This document shows positions 52,201 through 61,738 of a stretch of DNA of 64,000 nt, in pieces. This DNA comes from Rhynchopus sp. YZ270_cl-10 (lineage: Eukaryota; Euglenozoa; Diplonemea; Diplonemida; Diplonemidae). The stretch spans positions 434,001-498,000 of the forward strand of contig OZ037917.1 of assembly GCA_964035575.1 (NCBI GenBank), written 5' to 3'. Position 1 is the first letter of the stretch. The number at the start of each line of letters is the position of its first letter. Position numbers and translations under genes: made by a program. The notes beneath the pieces were generated by a model. The model was not told the origin of the DNA and made no database searches. It saw only the letters and a program-made list of their open reading frames with translations.

Positions 52201-53062
52201 GGGTGATCGTTGTATTAAAACGGAGTAGATCAGCGAGATGCACTACCCCATCATCACCAAATGGGTTTCCATTGAGACGAAGGGATGTAAGCTGGGTGAA
52301 GTTTGCACCAAATGCGGAGTCGGCTTCGATGCGTTGTGTTGCTTCGGTGCCTTCGGAGACGGCTTCGTCACGGAGTCGTTCTACAAGCATAACCCGCATT
52401 GCATTGTCATCATGCGCAATGTTCTTGTGTCGCTTCAACACCACCTCCTTTACGTTCTCCATCAACCCCTCCGTCCCCCGATAAAAGTACATCCAATACA
52501 ATACATATTCAAGGGTCAACCCGGTCGCAACAATGTTCTGTTCTGCCTCTCGCTTTACGTCATAAAATAGCCCCGCGTTTTGTTCAGCTAATTGCGCAAG
52601 GGAAGCATAGCGGAGACGTTCAAAGCTTGCTTTGATTGATAAAAACAACGTTTTTGCGGCGTCTTCTGATCGATGCTGTTGCAGGGCGGAGATGGTTTCT
52701 TGTTCCCAAGCATGCTGGGTTGGGTCTGAAGGGAGCATCATCGAGACGGCCCCTTCACTGTCAGAGAGCAGATGAGACATTTGGGTAACCGTCTGTTGAA
52801 GCGCTTCCAGCTGCTGGCCTACGAGGAATTCCTTTGCCTGCCTCGCTCTGTGGGCAGCTTCCTGTAGTGGATACCGTGCATCTCGTCTACAACGACTCAA
52901 CGTCTCCGGCAACAGCAAATCCACCACCATACGCACTCCAGACGCAGATATACTCGCATTCTCCGCATCAAGATGCTGTACACCTGGTGTCGTCCGAAGA
53001 TGTGTCAAAACTGTTTCAATCCGGGCTGCACTAGAACCATTAGCTTCTGCAAAAGGCTTCAT
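49241..53062 (-). CDS. LRR and PH-like domain protein, large
   Basis: 1273 residues, one exon. Residues about 270-370 hold ribonuclease-inhibitor-type leucine-rich repeats (LTSLRLNGNPFGDDGVVHLA, ISLSRCSICDRGAIELA, LRSLDLTNNGITDDGAVAL). An N-terminal helical region precedes them. The middle has two related motifs, FFRNPSDDFQYFANGSLRKR and ANTDFYFVGTD, each followed by a SRYLMYQE or RSYLLYRE helix, and a Glu/Arg coiled coil between (about 600-660). Residues about 1165-1250 look like a PH fold (RCLVLGDTALYIYHPNGN, CVPISAVERLMVG, DIMVTGLEKDLKAIIKLL). LRR-plus-PH architecture is frequent in euglenozoan cytoskeletal and flagellar proteins. The start is the first ATG; the frame continues 18 codons upstream only to a GTG. 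Confidence 0.75.
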   Translation of the reverse strand: MKPFAEANGSSAARIETVLTHLRTTPGVQHLDAENASISASGVRMVVDLLLPETLSRCRRDARYPLQEAAHRARQAKEFLVGQQLEALQQTVTQMSHLLSDSEGAVSMMLPSDPTQHAWEQETISALQQHRSEDAAKTLFLSIKASFERLRYASLAQLAEQNAGLFYDVKREAEQNIVATGLTLEYVLYWMYFYRGTEGLMENVKEVVLKRHKNIAHDDNAMRVMLVERLRDEAVSEGTEATQRIEADSAFGANFTQLTSLRLNGNPFGDDGVVHLADLLRFNTTITRISLSRCSICDRGAIELAEGLRANQTLRSLDLTNNGITDDGAVALMGAFQMNTTLSSVRIGANLVSSELESLLESLAERNAKLPSTTDAKEQHRQTVQTITSCAKDVLAFKNGTPRQRVRIEPTQLPGGLSLTDFLTDLRSLILNGKTKTAVQKIDGILQRSPSHPISPASTKVMTPQYRPAATPTAAADDGSSDSAISESRSDSVVSDSAATLQDIEALLEHLGDTPGAAAAPVAAAHPTIAPFFRNPSDDFQYFANGSLRKRIAEAARSGTPLRPASRYLMYQEIEREYKTCETWAQRNTMVSDEKKTLAEERERLLEKKRELLRKNAPDEERRRKEREEEARRRERETAKKAQPTLPGSPGDEFIVPANTDFYFVGTDSKKTAKTGNHCHPTRSYLLYREATKTVLARHKKDDEERQMHLTATSYTQVSTPQATPTTPPWRGGIPHESPRDHPRDRVKRCMFDTPDALVLDQKEKEKESTPRETPVPQKAPLRDTPTTSSLRTKVSTPAPAEKVPPRVSVTADGITWMAKRPGSSLLSTYSLFPSDRTSSSSHENTTRVLSVNGEVLLSGLLPGETPLRVFEDGGNAKRTKVFEIAGEQVGLPKETHLQHIVLTAVRSVLGGETIEETPTGKDPAIEEEAETLPEHYFEFEVNTDLVRFWAMPHSTNMRYSVNHKRRPPFSQIEYDGNDTITFDGSTEVSLVIPLTEVARVLPEIRALAERVGVKHNLPASLEDPKYAKLLYDAREAVKETKRRDKVLTELQQRADQDIPVAELVKEENRDKLRGVSAITQPECIVPEEREEEPEKAEPSSLPALPYAAIPWKFAHTFGFLADAVLFGFFEVLSRKSDYFSQETRCLVLGDTALYIYHPNGNVDHCVPISAVERLMVGMDEAHGLHLAIITPRNGGLYDIMVTGLEKDLKAIIKLLRTLRHSASPPQRLKIAKLEVLSAEALQDQVHLKPNQSVHIEFIHPSRRPNPVPDIGI

Positions 53063-53599
53063 TTTTTCACTCCGATTTTGAGAAATGAGGGAAACGAAAA
53101 GTAGAAGAATGTACACAAAAAAGAGGGCATTATCCTGGAGAGAGATGAGGGTTATTCCATGATGTTACAATTTCAAGAAGAGGGTCCGAATTACTCCTTG
53201 AATTACTCCCAAGCAGAAAACCAACAAAAGTGATCTATGAGAGGGGGGTCCGTAAGTTTGTGTATTAGTGTGTAAAATTTCCGGCCCTTTTGGGTGGAAA
53301 AAAAAAAAGGGTGAGGGGAGTTGGGTCCAGTCATAGGGGGTATAGCATATTTTTTGGAAAATTCTTCAAAAAAGCAAGGATTTTTGCTGAGCACAATGAA
53401 ATTTTCAGAAAAATCCCAATTTTCGGCCAAATTTGGAGCAAATTAGGGCCCACACACCCCGATTTTGGGTAAAAAACCGACTTCATTTTTGCTCAGGAGT
53501 GCCTACGATTACGTAAACCAGAGGTCCTCTGGATGCATGCATTGATAAACACAACACTGGAAATTGCAAGGAACAGGTCTGCATGCGTGTTCTCTAGCC

Positions 53600-54760
53600 A
53601 CTACAGTCACAGGGTATGCACAAAATGACCGTATTGTGGTTGAATTTTGACTTGCAAATGTTTTTCACGAACATGTATTTCTGAGGTTTTTTGGATTCTT
53701 TGGGCCATTTTATGACTTCGGGTGCCTACCACGCCCGTTTTTGAGCAATAAAATTCCTTTTGTCTGGTCAAAAATCGCCTTGTACTTGTGAAAGGAATTG
53801 CTAAGGAAATGTGAAATATGCGTGTTTTTGTACACAAAAGTGCGTTTTGGGTGCTTCTGAAGGGTCAAAACACCAAAATTTTGCGTTTTTTTGCGTTTTT
53901 GGTCTCCCAAGGACACACTATTTTCGGTGAATTTTTTTTTCACCCTTTGCGAAAAAAAACTGAAAAATCACGGCTATAAGAACGCTAAGGAAAAATCGAT
54001 ATTCATTTTTTGGGCAGAAAAGTGCGTTTTAGGTGCCCACCGATGGTCAAAACATCAATTTTTTTTGTTTTTGGCATCTTTGGACACCCAAGGACCCACT
54101 ATCGGGGTGATTTTTTTTGCCTGAGATTTGTCTTTGCCAAAATCGAAAAAAGAAAATTGTGACGGAATTTGCTAAGGAAAAGTCGAAATTGCGGGCCCCT
54201 GTAGTAATGCATAAGGTGCATAATGCATATGGTTTACCCCCAGATCGTCAAAACACCCAATTTTTGGGTTTTTTTGCACTTTTTGGTGCCCAAAAACCCA
54301 ACTCAGGGGTCGAAATTTTCCCGAAAAAAAAATTTTTTTTTTGAGATTTTTCGATTTTTTGACAAGGCGCTGGCCCATACAAAATGCACTGGTGGTGCAG
54401 AAAAATGGCCGGGGAATAAACTCTAGATGCTCAAAACAGCTCAATTCATGCTTTTTTTAACTTTTTGGTCCCAGAAGGGTACCCAGGGTGTAGTGAGCAG
54501 GCCTCAAAAACACTTGCGAAAAAAAATTGGGATTTTTTTTTTTTTCGATTTTTCGATTTTTTGACAAGGCGCTGGCCCATACAAAGTGCACTGGTGGTGC
54601 AGAAAATGGCCGGGGAATTAACTCTAGATGCTCAAAACAGCCCAATTCTTGCTTTTTTTGACTTTTTGGTCCCAGAAGGGTGCCTAGGGTGTAGTGAGCA
54701 GGCCTCAAAAACACTTGTGAAAAAAAAAATTGGGATTTTTTTTTTTTTTTGAGATTTTTG
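53600..54760. repeat. Degenerate tandem repeat, 182/201 bp periods
   Basis: A TCAAAACA anchor recurs at 53863, 54045, 54246, 54429 and 54630, so spacing alternates 182, 201, 183 and 201. Each unit has a T-rich block, a TTTTTGGTCCC-like block and a CCCA(A)GG(A) block. The last two units are nearly identical (GACAAGGCGCTGGCCCATAC in both, from 54361 and 54562). Confidence 0.75.
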
Positions 54761-54874
54761 AAAAATCGGCCGATTTTGCGACCAATTTTGGCTGGGGAAT
54801 TTCGGCGACCAAAGTCCCCCCTTTGGTTTTTTCCAAAAAATCGGGTATTTTTTGTGTGTACAATTGTACACCCG

Positions 54875-55025
54875 GTCTGCCGGTCTTTTTCGAGGGTGGG
54901 TAGGACCGGCCCTTATAGCCGGTAATCCTTAAGAGCCGGTCTTTTTACGGACCCTAAAGACCGGCTAAAGACCGGCTATACACACTAATTACGTGTCTGG
55001 TCGTTGCCGGTCTATTTACGGATCC
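54875..55025. repeat. CCGGTCTTT-type short repeats
   Basis: At least six CCGGTC or GACCGG units in both orientations, including CCGGTCTTTTTACGGACCC and CCGGTCTATTTACGGATCCC, within 150 bases. Confidence 0.6.
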
Positions 55026-56395
55026 CCCAGAGGGAATCGATCTTTTGTTATTCCATGATTTACTATTCAACGGCTTTAGGGAGGCAGCATTGGGCACGTT
55101 GGTTTGTTCACAGTAACATCGATGGTCGACCCGTGTGCGCATGGTATACGTGTAGACGCTTTTCGGCAATGAAGGAACCTACTCACAGGGTGCCATTACC
55201 ATTGATTAGAGTGGTCTTGATTGTAAGGTTTTTTGACCCACAGCCAACGCTATGACATTACGTCATCACAGAAAAAAAACCTGTGGCACCCTTCGTCGGG
55301 GCTCGGATGGAAGATGAGGTTGAGAAGAAGGGAAAGAAAACTGTAGAGTCTTTTGCTTTATCATAAGGCACCTGGTCCCTTTTTTTTTAGTTTCGTTTTA
55401 AAAAGGAAGGGAGAAAATACGGTTTAAAAACCAGAATGGAACACATTTGAGCACACTTCGTTCCTTTTTGCCCCTCCGTTTAACCCTTAGAGGAATTTTT
55501 TTCTCCACATTTTTTTCTCATTTTTCGAGAATACATTTTTTGTGAATCTCTAGGTTTTTTTTTCACTCCTCGGGGAAAGGCAGGGAGGGAGAGGCAGGGA
55601 GCGGCTTAGACATTTTCTTGCATTGCATCCACTGTGGGAGGGGCACGGCAGGATAAACAGCCTTTGAGGAGAGAATAATAAAAAGAAACAAAAAACGTTA
55701 GTTTTTTTCGGCGATGTTGTATTTATAAAAAATATGCACAGATTGAGTAAAGTAAAGCTGATAGTGCAAAACGCCTCTGGGACGCAGGCACTGACACTCC
55801 ACGGTGGCAATCGAAAAAAAAAAAAAAAAAAAAAAAAAAGCAGCTTTCCCCCCCTCCCTCTGCTCCGTTGTGAGATACTTTCTATAAGTCTCAACATTGT
55901 GTGCATGACTACTCAGCAGCTACATATTTTTAGTCTTTTTTTTTCCCCCACCTCTTTACGTTCAGGAAGGCTTACTGTCTTAGCGCCCGGAACGGAAAAA
56001 AAGTGATGTTGAAAGGCACTCAACATCCTCGGCAGATGCAGGCACAAAAAAAACTTTATAAATGTAGCGCCGAAGGGCCACTGCACACAAGGAGGGGGTA
56101 AAAATGGGAGGGGGTGTTTATTGTTGCAACGAAGAATGCGGCAGAAACCCGATACTTTTATCGCAGTCGCTAAAAAAGAAAAAATGCACAAAGACGGGTT
56201 CTGACAACTTCCAAATGCCGCTTTTGTGTAGAAAAATTAATCAGTTTTTGTTTCCCAAAACTGCACCCGGTGTGTTGACGCAAAACTTTCCGAAAAAAAA
56301 AAAAAAGAAGAAAAATGTAATCGTTGTGAGCCCTCAGTCATTTGACAAAAAGGGATGGGTATTTATTTTCAGGGTTTGAGGGTTGTTTTAGGTGC

Positions 56396-57940
56396 TTACA
56401 GCTTCCCCTTTGCCTGGAGCTTCTGTGCCTTTGCAGCGGCCTGCCTCATTGCGAAGTCAAGCAGAATCTCCTCCGATCCTCCGGGAATCTGCAGGGTGTG
56501 TGTGTGTGTGTATGTTTTTTTGTTGGAGTAGTGCAGTTGCCTCGGTTGTGTTGCCACAGTTGTGCAAACCCCCACTTTTTTTGTTGTTGTGTCGACAATC
56601 GCCCTAAGAGACTACTTGGGGCTAGTAGGGTCTGTACTCAATGTTGGCCGAAGCTTTTGAAAGGTATAGACGTCGTCCTGAACCCTTGAAAGCAGCTTTT
56701 ATGCTTTTTTTTCCCCTCTCTTTTTAAGTTGATAAGATCATTCATTTAATCTGTTTTTGACGTTCATTTTTCTATCCTTTTTACATACCGCAGAGGCACG
56801 CACTTCTCTGTAGAGACGTTCCACAATCTTCCCGCGTCCTTCTTTGACGATGGAGGAGCCACCGAAGATCTGCGAGGCTTCTCTCGCGCAGTACTCGAAG
56901 ACACGCGAGCCGTTCACCTTGAGGAGCGCGCAGGTGGTGCCCATCTCGTGGTCGGGCACGCCGTTCGAGAACGCGTAGGCCGCATGCTCGACAGAGTCCT
57001 GCAGGGACTCAATCAGACGCAGCATCTCCGCCAACTTGTACCGCACCACCTGATGGTCCATCAGCTTCTTCCCAAAGGTCTTCCTCTGCAGCGCCCAGCG
57101 GAACGCCTCTTCATAACAGACCCGCGCACCACGCGCCGCACCAGCTGCAATCACAAAACGCTCATGGTTGAAGTTGTACATGATGTACCGGAAGGCCTGG
57201 TTCTCCCGCCCAATCAGCATATCCTTCGGCACCTTAACCTTGTCTAAGGTGATGAAGGTTGTGCTGTGCGCAGTGTCGAACTGCGTCTCCATCTTGCGAA
57301 TGTTCATCCCCTTCGACTTTCTGTCGATCAGGAGAAGCGAGAGACCCCCCATCCCTGCCTTTCCTGTACGCACCAGGGTCGTGAAGTAGTCACCCTGCAT
57401 CCCCCCGGTGATCCACTTCTTGAACCCGGTCACCTCGTAGTGGTCTCCTTTGTCGACTGCGGTAGTGGCGATGTTGGACACATCCGATCCCGCACCAGGC
57501 TCAGAGATTGCAAGACAAACGTGTTTTCTGCCCTCCAGCACATCCTCCACCACGAGCTCCTTCATCTTCTGGTTTCCGTGGGCAATGATCGGGGGGATCG
57601 CCATGGAGTTGATCCCAAGCTGCCCCATCACATTACCTCCCCCAACACGCGCCATTTCATCAAGAAGGATCAGCTCGTAGAAGGAATCCCATGCGTCGTT
57701 CCCTCCAAGCGCCTTCGGCCTGCGGATCACCCCCTGCTTGCGTGCGGTGACGTGCAGATCCATAGGGTACCCGGTCTTGATCCATTCGTCCACATTCGGC
57801 ATGATCTCCGTCTCCACAAATTTGCGGCACACCGCGCGGTACTCTCTGTGCGAGTCATTGTAGTAAGGGCTCGGCACACCCTGGTACCAAGAAGGCTCCG
57901 CACCCGGAATGGGGCTGCCAAAGTGATCGCGTGACGCCAT
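56396..57940 (-). CDS. Acyl-CoA dehydrogenase
   Basis: Two exons, 57940-56789 and 56488-56396, give 414 residues. FAD-linked oxidation of an acyl-CoA thioester to the enoyl-CoA. Signature 1 is AISEPGAGSDV and the C-terminal block is QIFGGSSIVKEGRGKIVERLYREVRA (in two parts), continued in exon 2 by IPGGSEEILLDFAMRQAA. The position equal to MCAD Glu376 is Gly here (PGG), as in members that use another glutamate, so chain-length class is uncertain. No mitochondrial presequence is evident; the protein begins MASRDHFGSPIPG. The spliced product ends in Gly-Lys-Leu, a weak peroxisome or glycosome PTS1-like end (inference). The 300 bp intron holds a family D repeat and a (TG)n stretch beside its 3' end. 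ATG 24 nt after a CTCCACAG acceptor-like site. Confidence 0.87.
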
Positions 57941-59289
57941 AGTGAAAGAAGGGAGGGGGTATATCTGTGGAGGAAGTGTTGGAAGGGAAGGGGGAAGGAG
58001 AAGGGGGGGATTTTTTGATGATATCAGTCTTAAAAGGGTCCATCGCTTTTTTGTTTGTTTCAAGTCCTGACCCCGAAGAACAACGTTATTTTTTTTGACG
58101 TCATGAAGATAAAGAAATTTTTACTAAACATGGAAAGGGGAAATCAATAAAATTGAGGCAAGGGGAAGGTGAAAAGGGAAGAGAATAGAACAGAAAAGAA
58201 AAGAAAATAACGGTTTTTTTTTTAACTGGTTTTCTTTCTTGCTTTCGTTTTTTTTTGTTTTCTTTATCTATGTGGATCCCCCAGTGAACCGTTAGGGACC
58301 CCGCTCTGCCGTGGCAGTCGTGGTTAGCGTTGTCATGTTTGTCTGTAGCACACAAGTAAGAAGAGAGACTAGGTCTCATTGGCGTCTGTTTCTCAAAAGT
58401 TTGATTAAACAATGCTGTGCAGTTTGATTAAACATATATTACACATCTCCCCCCACTTTGTGGCAGTCGAGCCTTGTTACGTGGCTCCCTGGCCTGACTG
58501 CGGTGGGGGGTTATTATCAAAGGTAAACACAACCTTTTTCAATTTTATTAAAAAAGATGATGATGAGAGGCTGGCATTAGTCCAGACAGCCAAAGATCTA
58601 AGCACGTTGCAACAATGATGGGGATGGATAGATGGTATACAATACAGCACGAGGCGAGGGGTGTTGGACAAATCTTTTTCACAAACATCACACCATATCA
58701 CAGCACTGCCACATGCCGATATATATTTGAGTCTGTGTGAGTTGCCGGGGATTGTTAGCTACAGCCCCCTCGTCATTTATGGGTGGGTTAGTTGATTCTA
58801 AAACGGGGAAGGGTAAAAAAACCGCGAAAGGTAAATTCGGGAAGAGGTTGAAAAGTTGGAACGCTTCCTCACCCCAGACCACACTAAAATACAAAGGTTT
58901 GGGTTTGAATAGGGTGGGTTCTTCTGACGATGAAACTTTCTTCTTTCCAATCTTTTTTTTCCTTCTTTTTTGATAAATTGTTGGAGTAGTGTAGTTGCCT
59001 CGGTTGTGTTGCCACAGTTGTGCAATCTCCACTGAGTTTATATTATTTTCTTTTTTGCAAAACAAACATATAAAAACACCTCTCAAAATTGTTCACGATT
59101 GAACTGAGAGAACGAAGAAATCCCAAACCCTCCCAGACCAAATGATCCAACCTGTTGTATTGATATGTGTGGGGGAGAAGTGAGGACACGATAATCTCTT
59201 CACGTATACTAAAAGATTTCCTACGATATGTCACAAGTGTCATGTCCCCAGAAAAGCGATAACCCGAACGGGGTATGTCATAAGTTGCA

Positions 59290-59415
59290 TGCATGCAAGC
59301 AAGCAACTCGACATGGATTCGTGTTAGCGCTGGGAAAAGAACGAATAAAAGTCATTCGTGTGTTGGGCAAGGTGTGTTTCAACGCCTTGAACACACAGAA
59401 AATAACTTCATAAAA
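59290..59415. repeat. Dispersed direct repeat, copy 1
   Basis: Begins CATGCAAGCAAGCAACTCGA, includes ATTCGTGTTAGCGCTGGG and ends ACACACAGAAAATAACTTC. Copy 2 is at 59692-59848, about three quarters identical with small insertions. Confidence 0.65.
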
Positions 59416-59691
59416 ACAAACATGCTTACTCAACCAAGTTTCCCCACCCCACCCCACCACACCAAATCCCTGACCCGCCCACCAGTGTATCTTTTGTCCG
59501 TTTCTTCGGCCCGTAAAGGGTTTATAAAAAAGAAAAAGGTTTACTTGAAATACAAAGCCCTCTCGTGATAGTGTACCTAAAAATAAAAAAAACATTATAA
59601 AACAGAAGAAAAACGCCTCGAAAAGAAAAAGAGAGACGCAGACACATGGCAACAAAAACTGCGCACTGTAACCGAACGCGGCATGTGTTTA

Positions 59692-59848
59692 GTTGCAAGC
59701 AAGCAAGCAACTGGACATAGATTCGTGTATTCGTGCTGGGAAAAAGAAAGAACAGAAAAGAAAAGTCTTCCGCGTGTGTACGGGCAAAGAAGTGAGAAGT
59801 GTTATACTCAATTGGCACACACAGAAACAGGGAAATAGCTCCATATAC
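59692..59848. repeat. Dispersed direct repeat, copy 2
   Basis: Shares AGCAAGCAACT, GATTCGTGT, TGCTGGGAAAA and ACACACAGAAA blocks in the same order as 59290-59415. Confidence 0.6.
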
Positions 59849-60259
59849 CGAATTATGCGACATCGCATAATTCTGGATTTTTGGGGCAGGGTCCTCAAGG
59901 GGGTGCAAAAAAATTTTTTTGCACCCATAAAAAAAAAAAAAAAAAAGAGGGGATTTTTGGGCACTTTTCTGAAGGGTTTTGTACAGAAAAATTTTTGCAC
60001 CCCTAAAATTCCCAGAGGGGGGTGCAGGCTGAGGACCCTGAAATTTGGGAGGGAAAAAAAAAAAAAAAAAAAAGAGGGGGTTTTTGGGCACTTTTGGGGG
60101 CCCTCGCCCGACCCCCAGTAGCAATACCAACACACCCTGTTTGTATCAGATAGAAAACCCAAGCAAACACAAGAGAGAGAGAAATAAAATAAAAAGCAAA
60201 ATAAAAAGGAGAAATCATGTGCTGAATATTCTGGACTTAAGTTCGCCGCCAAGAAATGA

Positions 60260-60955
60260 TTAAGTCCTTGTCTTGGTCATCTGCTCCTTCAATAGGTCAA
60301 GACACACTGACTTCGGTGTTTCTCTTACACAAAGCAACCCCTCCACAGTCACCTTGACACACCGCTGCTGGTTGTTCTCACCGAAACTGACCCTGACGGA
60401 TACGGAACGTTTTTTAGCCTCCTGCAAAATTGTGTTCCTCCTTCCTCCTTTCCCACGTAAAAGAAAAAGAACACGGCGGAAGAACTGCTCGGAAGCGAAT
60501 CGAGGCGAGACCCCAGAAAACACGGGTGGATCCACAGCCAGATGCGGCATTGCGTTTTTACAGCGCTCGTTAATCCCATAACACGTTCCATTGCACGGCG
60601 GCATTGTGCACCTCTCGACGTCCTCCATTGTGACATACGGCATGTCCGCAAGACAGAACTCCAGATATTCCACCACAGGTTCCTCCGGAAGCTGGAATAG
60701 TGCATAATCATTTGCTTGCAGGGTGAAACACTTCTCATTGCGGTTAAGGATTTCTTCAGACTTGATATCCCACATGGCAGTATACACCGGCACACACAGA
60801 GCAACCTTAATCGCCTCAAGCTCGTCGGAAACCTTCTTTTCCAGCAGCTCTTCTTGCGAGAGTATCACCCAATAGCCGATGATCCTCTTCATCATATCAC
60901 TTGGCACGTTCCACTTCTTTAAGCCGCGCACGCAAGCACCAGCCAGGGGATTCAT
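60260..60955 (-). CDS. Protein of unknown function, 231 aa
   Basis: 231 residues, single exon, ATG 23 nt after a TCGCAG acceptor-like site. I do not recognise a family. The N-terminal half is acidic and helical (EELLEKKVSDELEAIKVAL), followed by the block CTMPPCNGTCYGINERC (about residues 115-131) with four cysteines that could bind a metal or form disulfides. The C-terminal 80 residues are basic, with FFRRVLFLLRGKGGRRN and alternating strands ending VTVEGLLCVRETPKSVCLDL, a possible small domain. No signal peptide or membrane segment. Codon composition matches neighbouring genes, which with the acceptor site is the main evidence that it is real. Confidence 0.65.
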   Translation of the reverse strand: MNPLAGACVRGLKKWNVPSDMMKRIIGYWVILSQEELLEKKVSDELEAIKVALCVPVYTAMWDIKSEEILNRNEKCFTLQANDYALFQLPEEPVVEYLEFCLADMPYVTMEDVERCTMPPCNGTCYGINERCKNAMPHLAVDPPVFSGVSPRFASEQFFRRVLFLLRGKGGRRNTILQEAKKRSVSVRVSFGENNQQRCVKVTVEGLLCVRETPKSVCLDLLKEQMTKTRT

Positions 60956-61075
60956 ATGTATAATGTGTTCAGAGAAATCTGCGAGGGTAGAGGGGTAAAA
61001 CTGTGTTTGAGATGAACCTAGGGTGTTTAGTTAGGTTTTTTAGTGTATCTGGAAGACTGAATCAGATATTGGAGG

Positions 61076-61106
<31 letters not shown>

Positions 61107-61251
61107 GAAAACTTGGTCAGCCCCGCCAGGATTTGGGTTTTGAAAAAGTTCTGCTGATGGGGCCAAAAGTTACTTGGTTGTATTAGTGTAAGCGGGATGA
61201 CCTCCACAACATTTTTTTTATGTGGGTATGTGATTTTGGATGTTTGCAAAT
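60956..61251. other. 5' flank of the unknown gene
   Basis: About 300 bases without a gene. A 28-base T run at about 61079-61106. Confidence 0.4.
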
Positions 61252-61738
61252 TGGTGCTTCCCGGGGGGTGTGCATTTCACAAATTTTCACAAAATGTGAC
61301 AAGTTTTCACAAATTTTCACCACACGAAAACTGCTACAAAATTGTGAAGGCTGGCGAAAAGTGGTGAAAAGTTGTGAAAAAATGTGAAAAGTTGTGAATA
61401 GTTGTGAAAAGTTGTGAATTGATTTTTTTTTTGTGAGTGCTTTTTTTTTGGGCGGGTGGTGACCCACCCATTGAGGGGCACGCTGGGATTCACAAGATAG
61501 AACGTGATGTGGTGTACCTGTGTACCTGTGTACTGTGTGATGTGCGGAAATGACGAGAACTTGTCCATTTCGGCAAATTGACCCCACCACTGGCCGGACG
61601 GATTCCGGAAATGCAAATGCCGGCGTTTAAAAGCTTCACCAACGAGAGAAAAAAGGGTAGTGAAAAGTTGTGAATAGTTGTGAAAAGTTGTGAATTGAAT
61701 TGAAAATTTGTGAAATGCATACCCCCCGGGAAGCACCA
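61252..61738. mobile_element. MITE with 37 bp inverted ends and CAAAT target duplication
   Basis: Ends read TGGTGCTTCCCGGGGGGT, then TGCATTTCACAAATTTTC, with the reverse complement at the right end. The direct repeat CAAAT occurs at 61247-61251 and 61739-61743, a likely 5 bp target duplication. Inside, a block of GTGAAAAGTTGTGAA and TAGTTGTGAAAAGTTGTGAA repeats occurs twice (about 61383-61423 and 61660-61700). No transposase. Confidence 0.85.

Larger units (their letters stand above)
53063..56395. other. Gene-free repeat-rich stretch
   Basis: 3.3 kb. The first half is a decayed tandem repeat (53600-54760), then a GACCGGC-rich block (54875-55025), a family B element (55751-55800) and homopolymer runs. 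No gene supported. Confidence 0.55.
57941..60259. other. Intergenic spacer with repeats
   Basis: 2.3 kb. A family D element (58979-59033), a short family E element (59540-59579), a direct repeat pair (59290-59415 and 59692-59848), and an A-run pair each followed by GAGGGG(A/G)TTTTTGGGCAC at 59929 and 60056. No gene supported. Confidence 0.5.

Noticed and set aside
53062-53116. Signal-peptide-like N-terminal extension of the LRR-PH protein
   Set aside because: It would need a GTG start; the first ATG is at 53062 and the protein otherwise looks intracellular.
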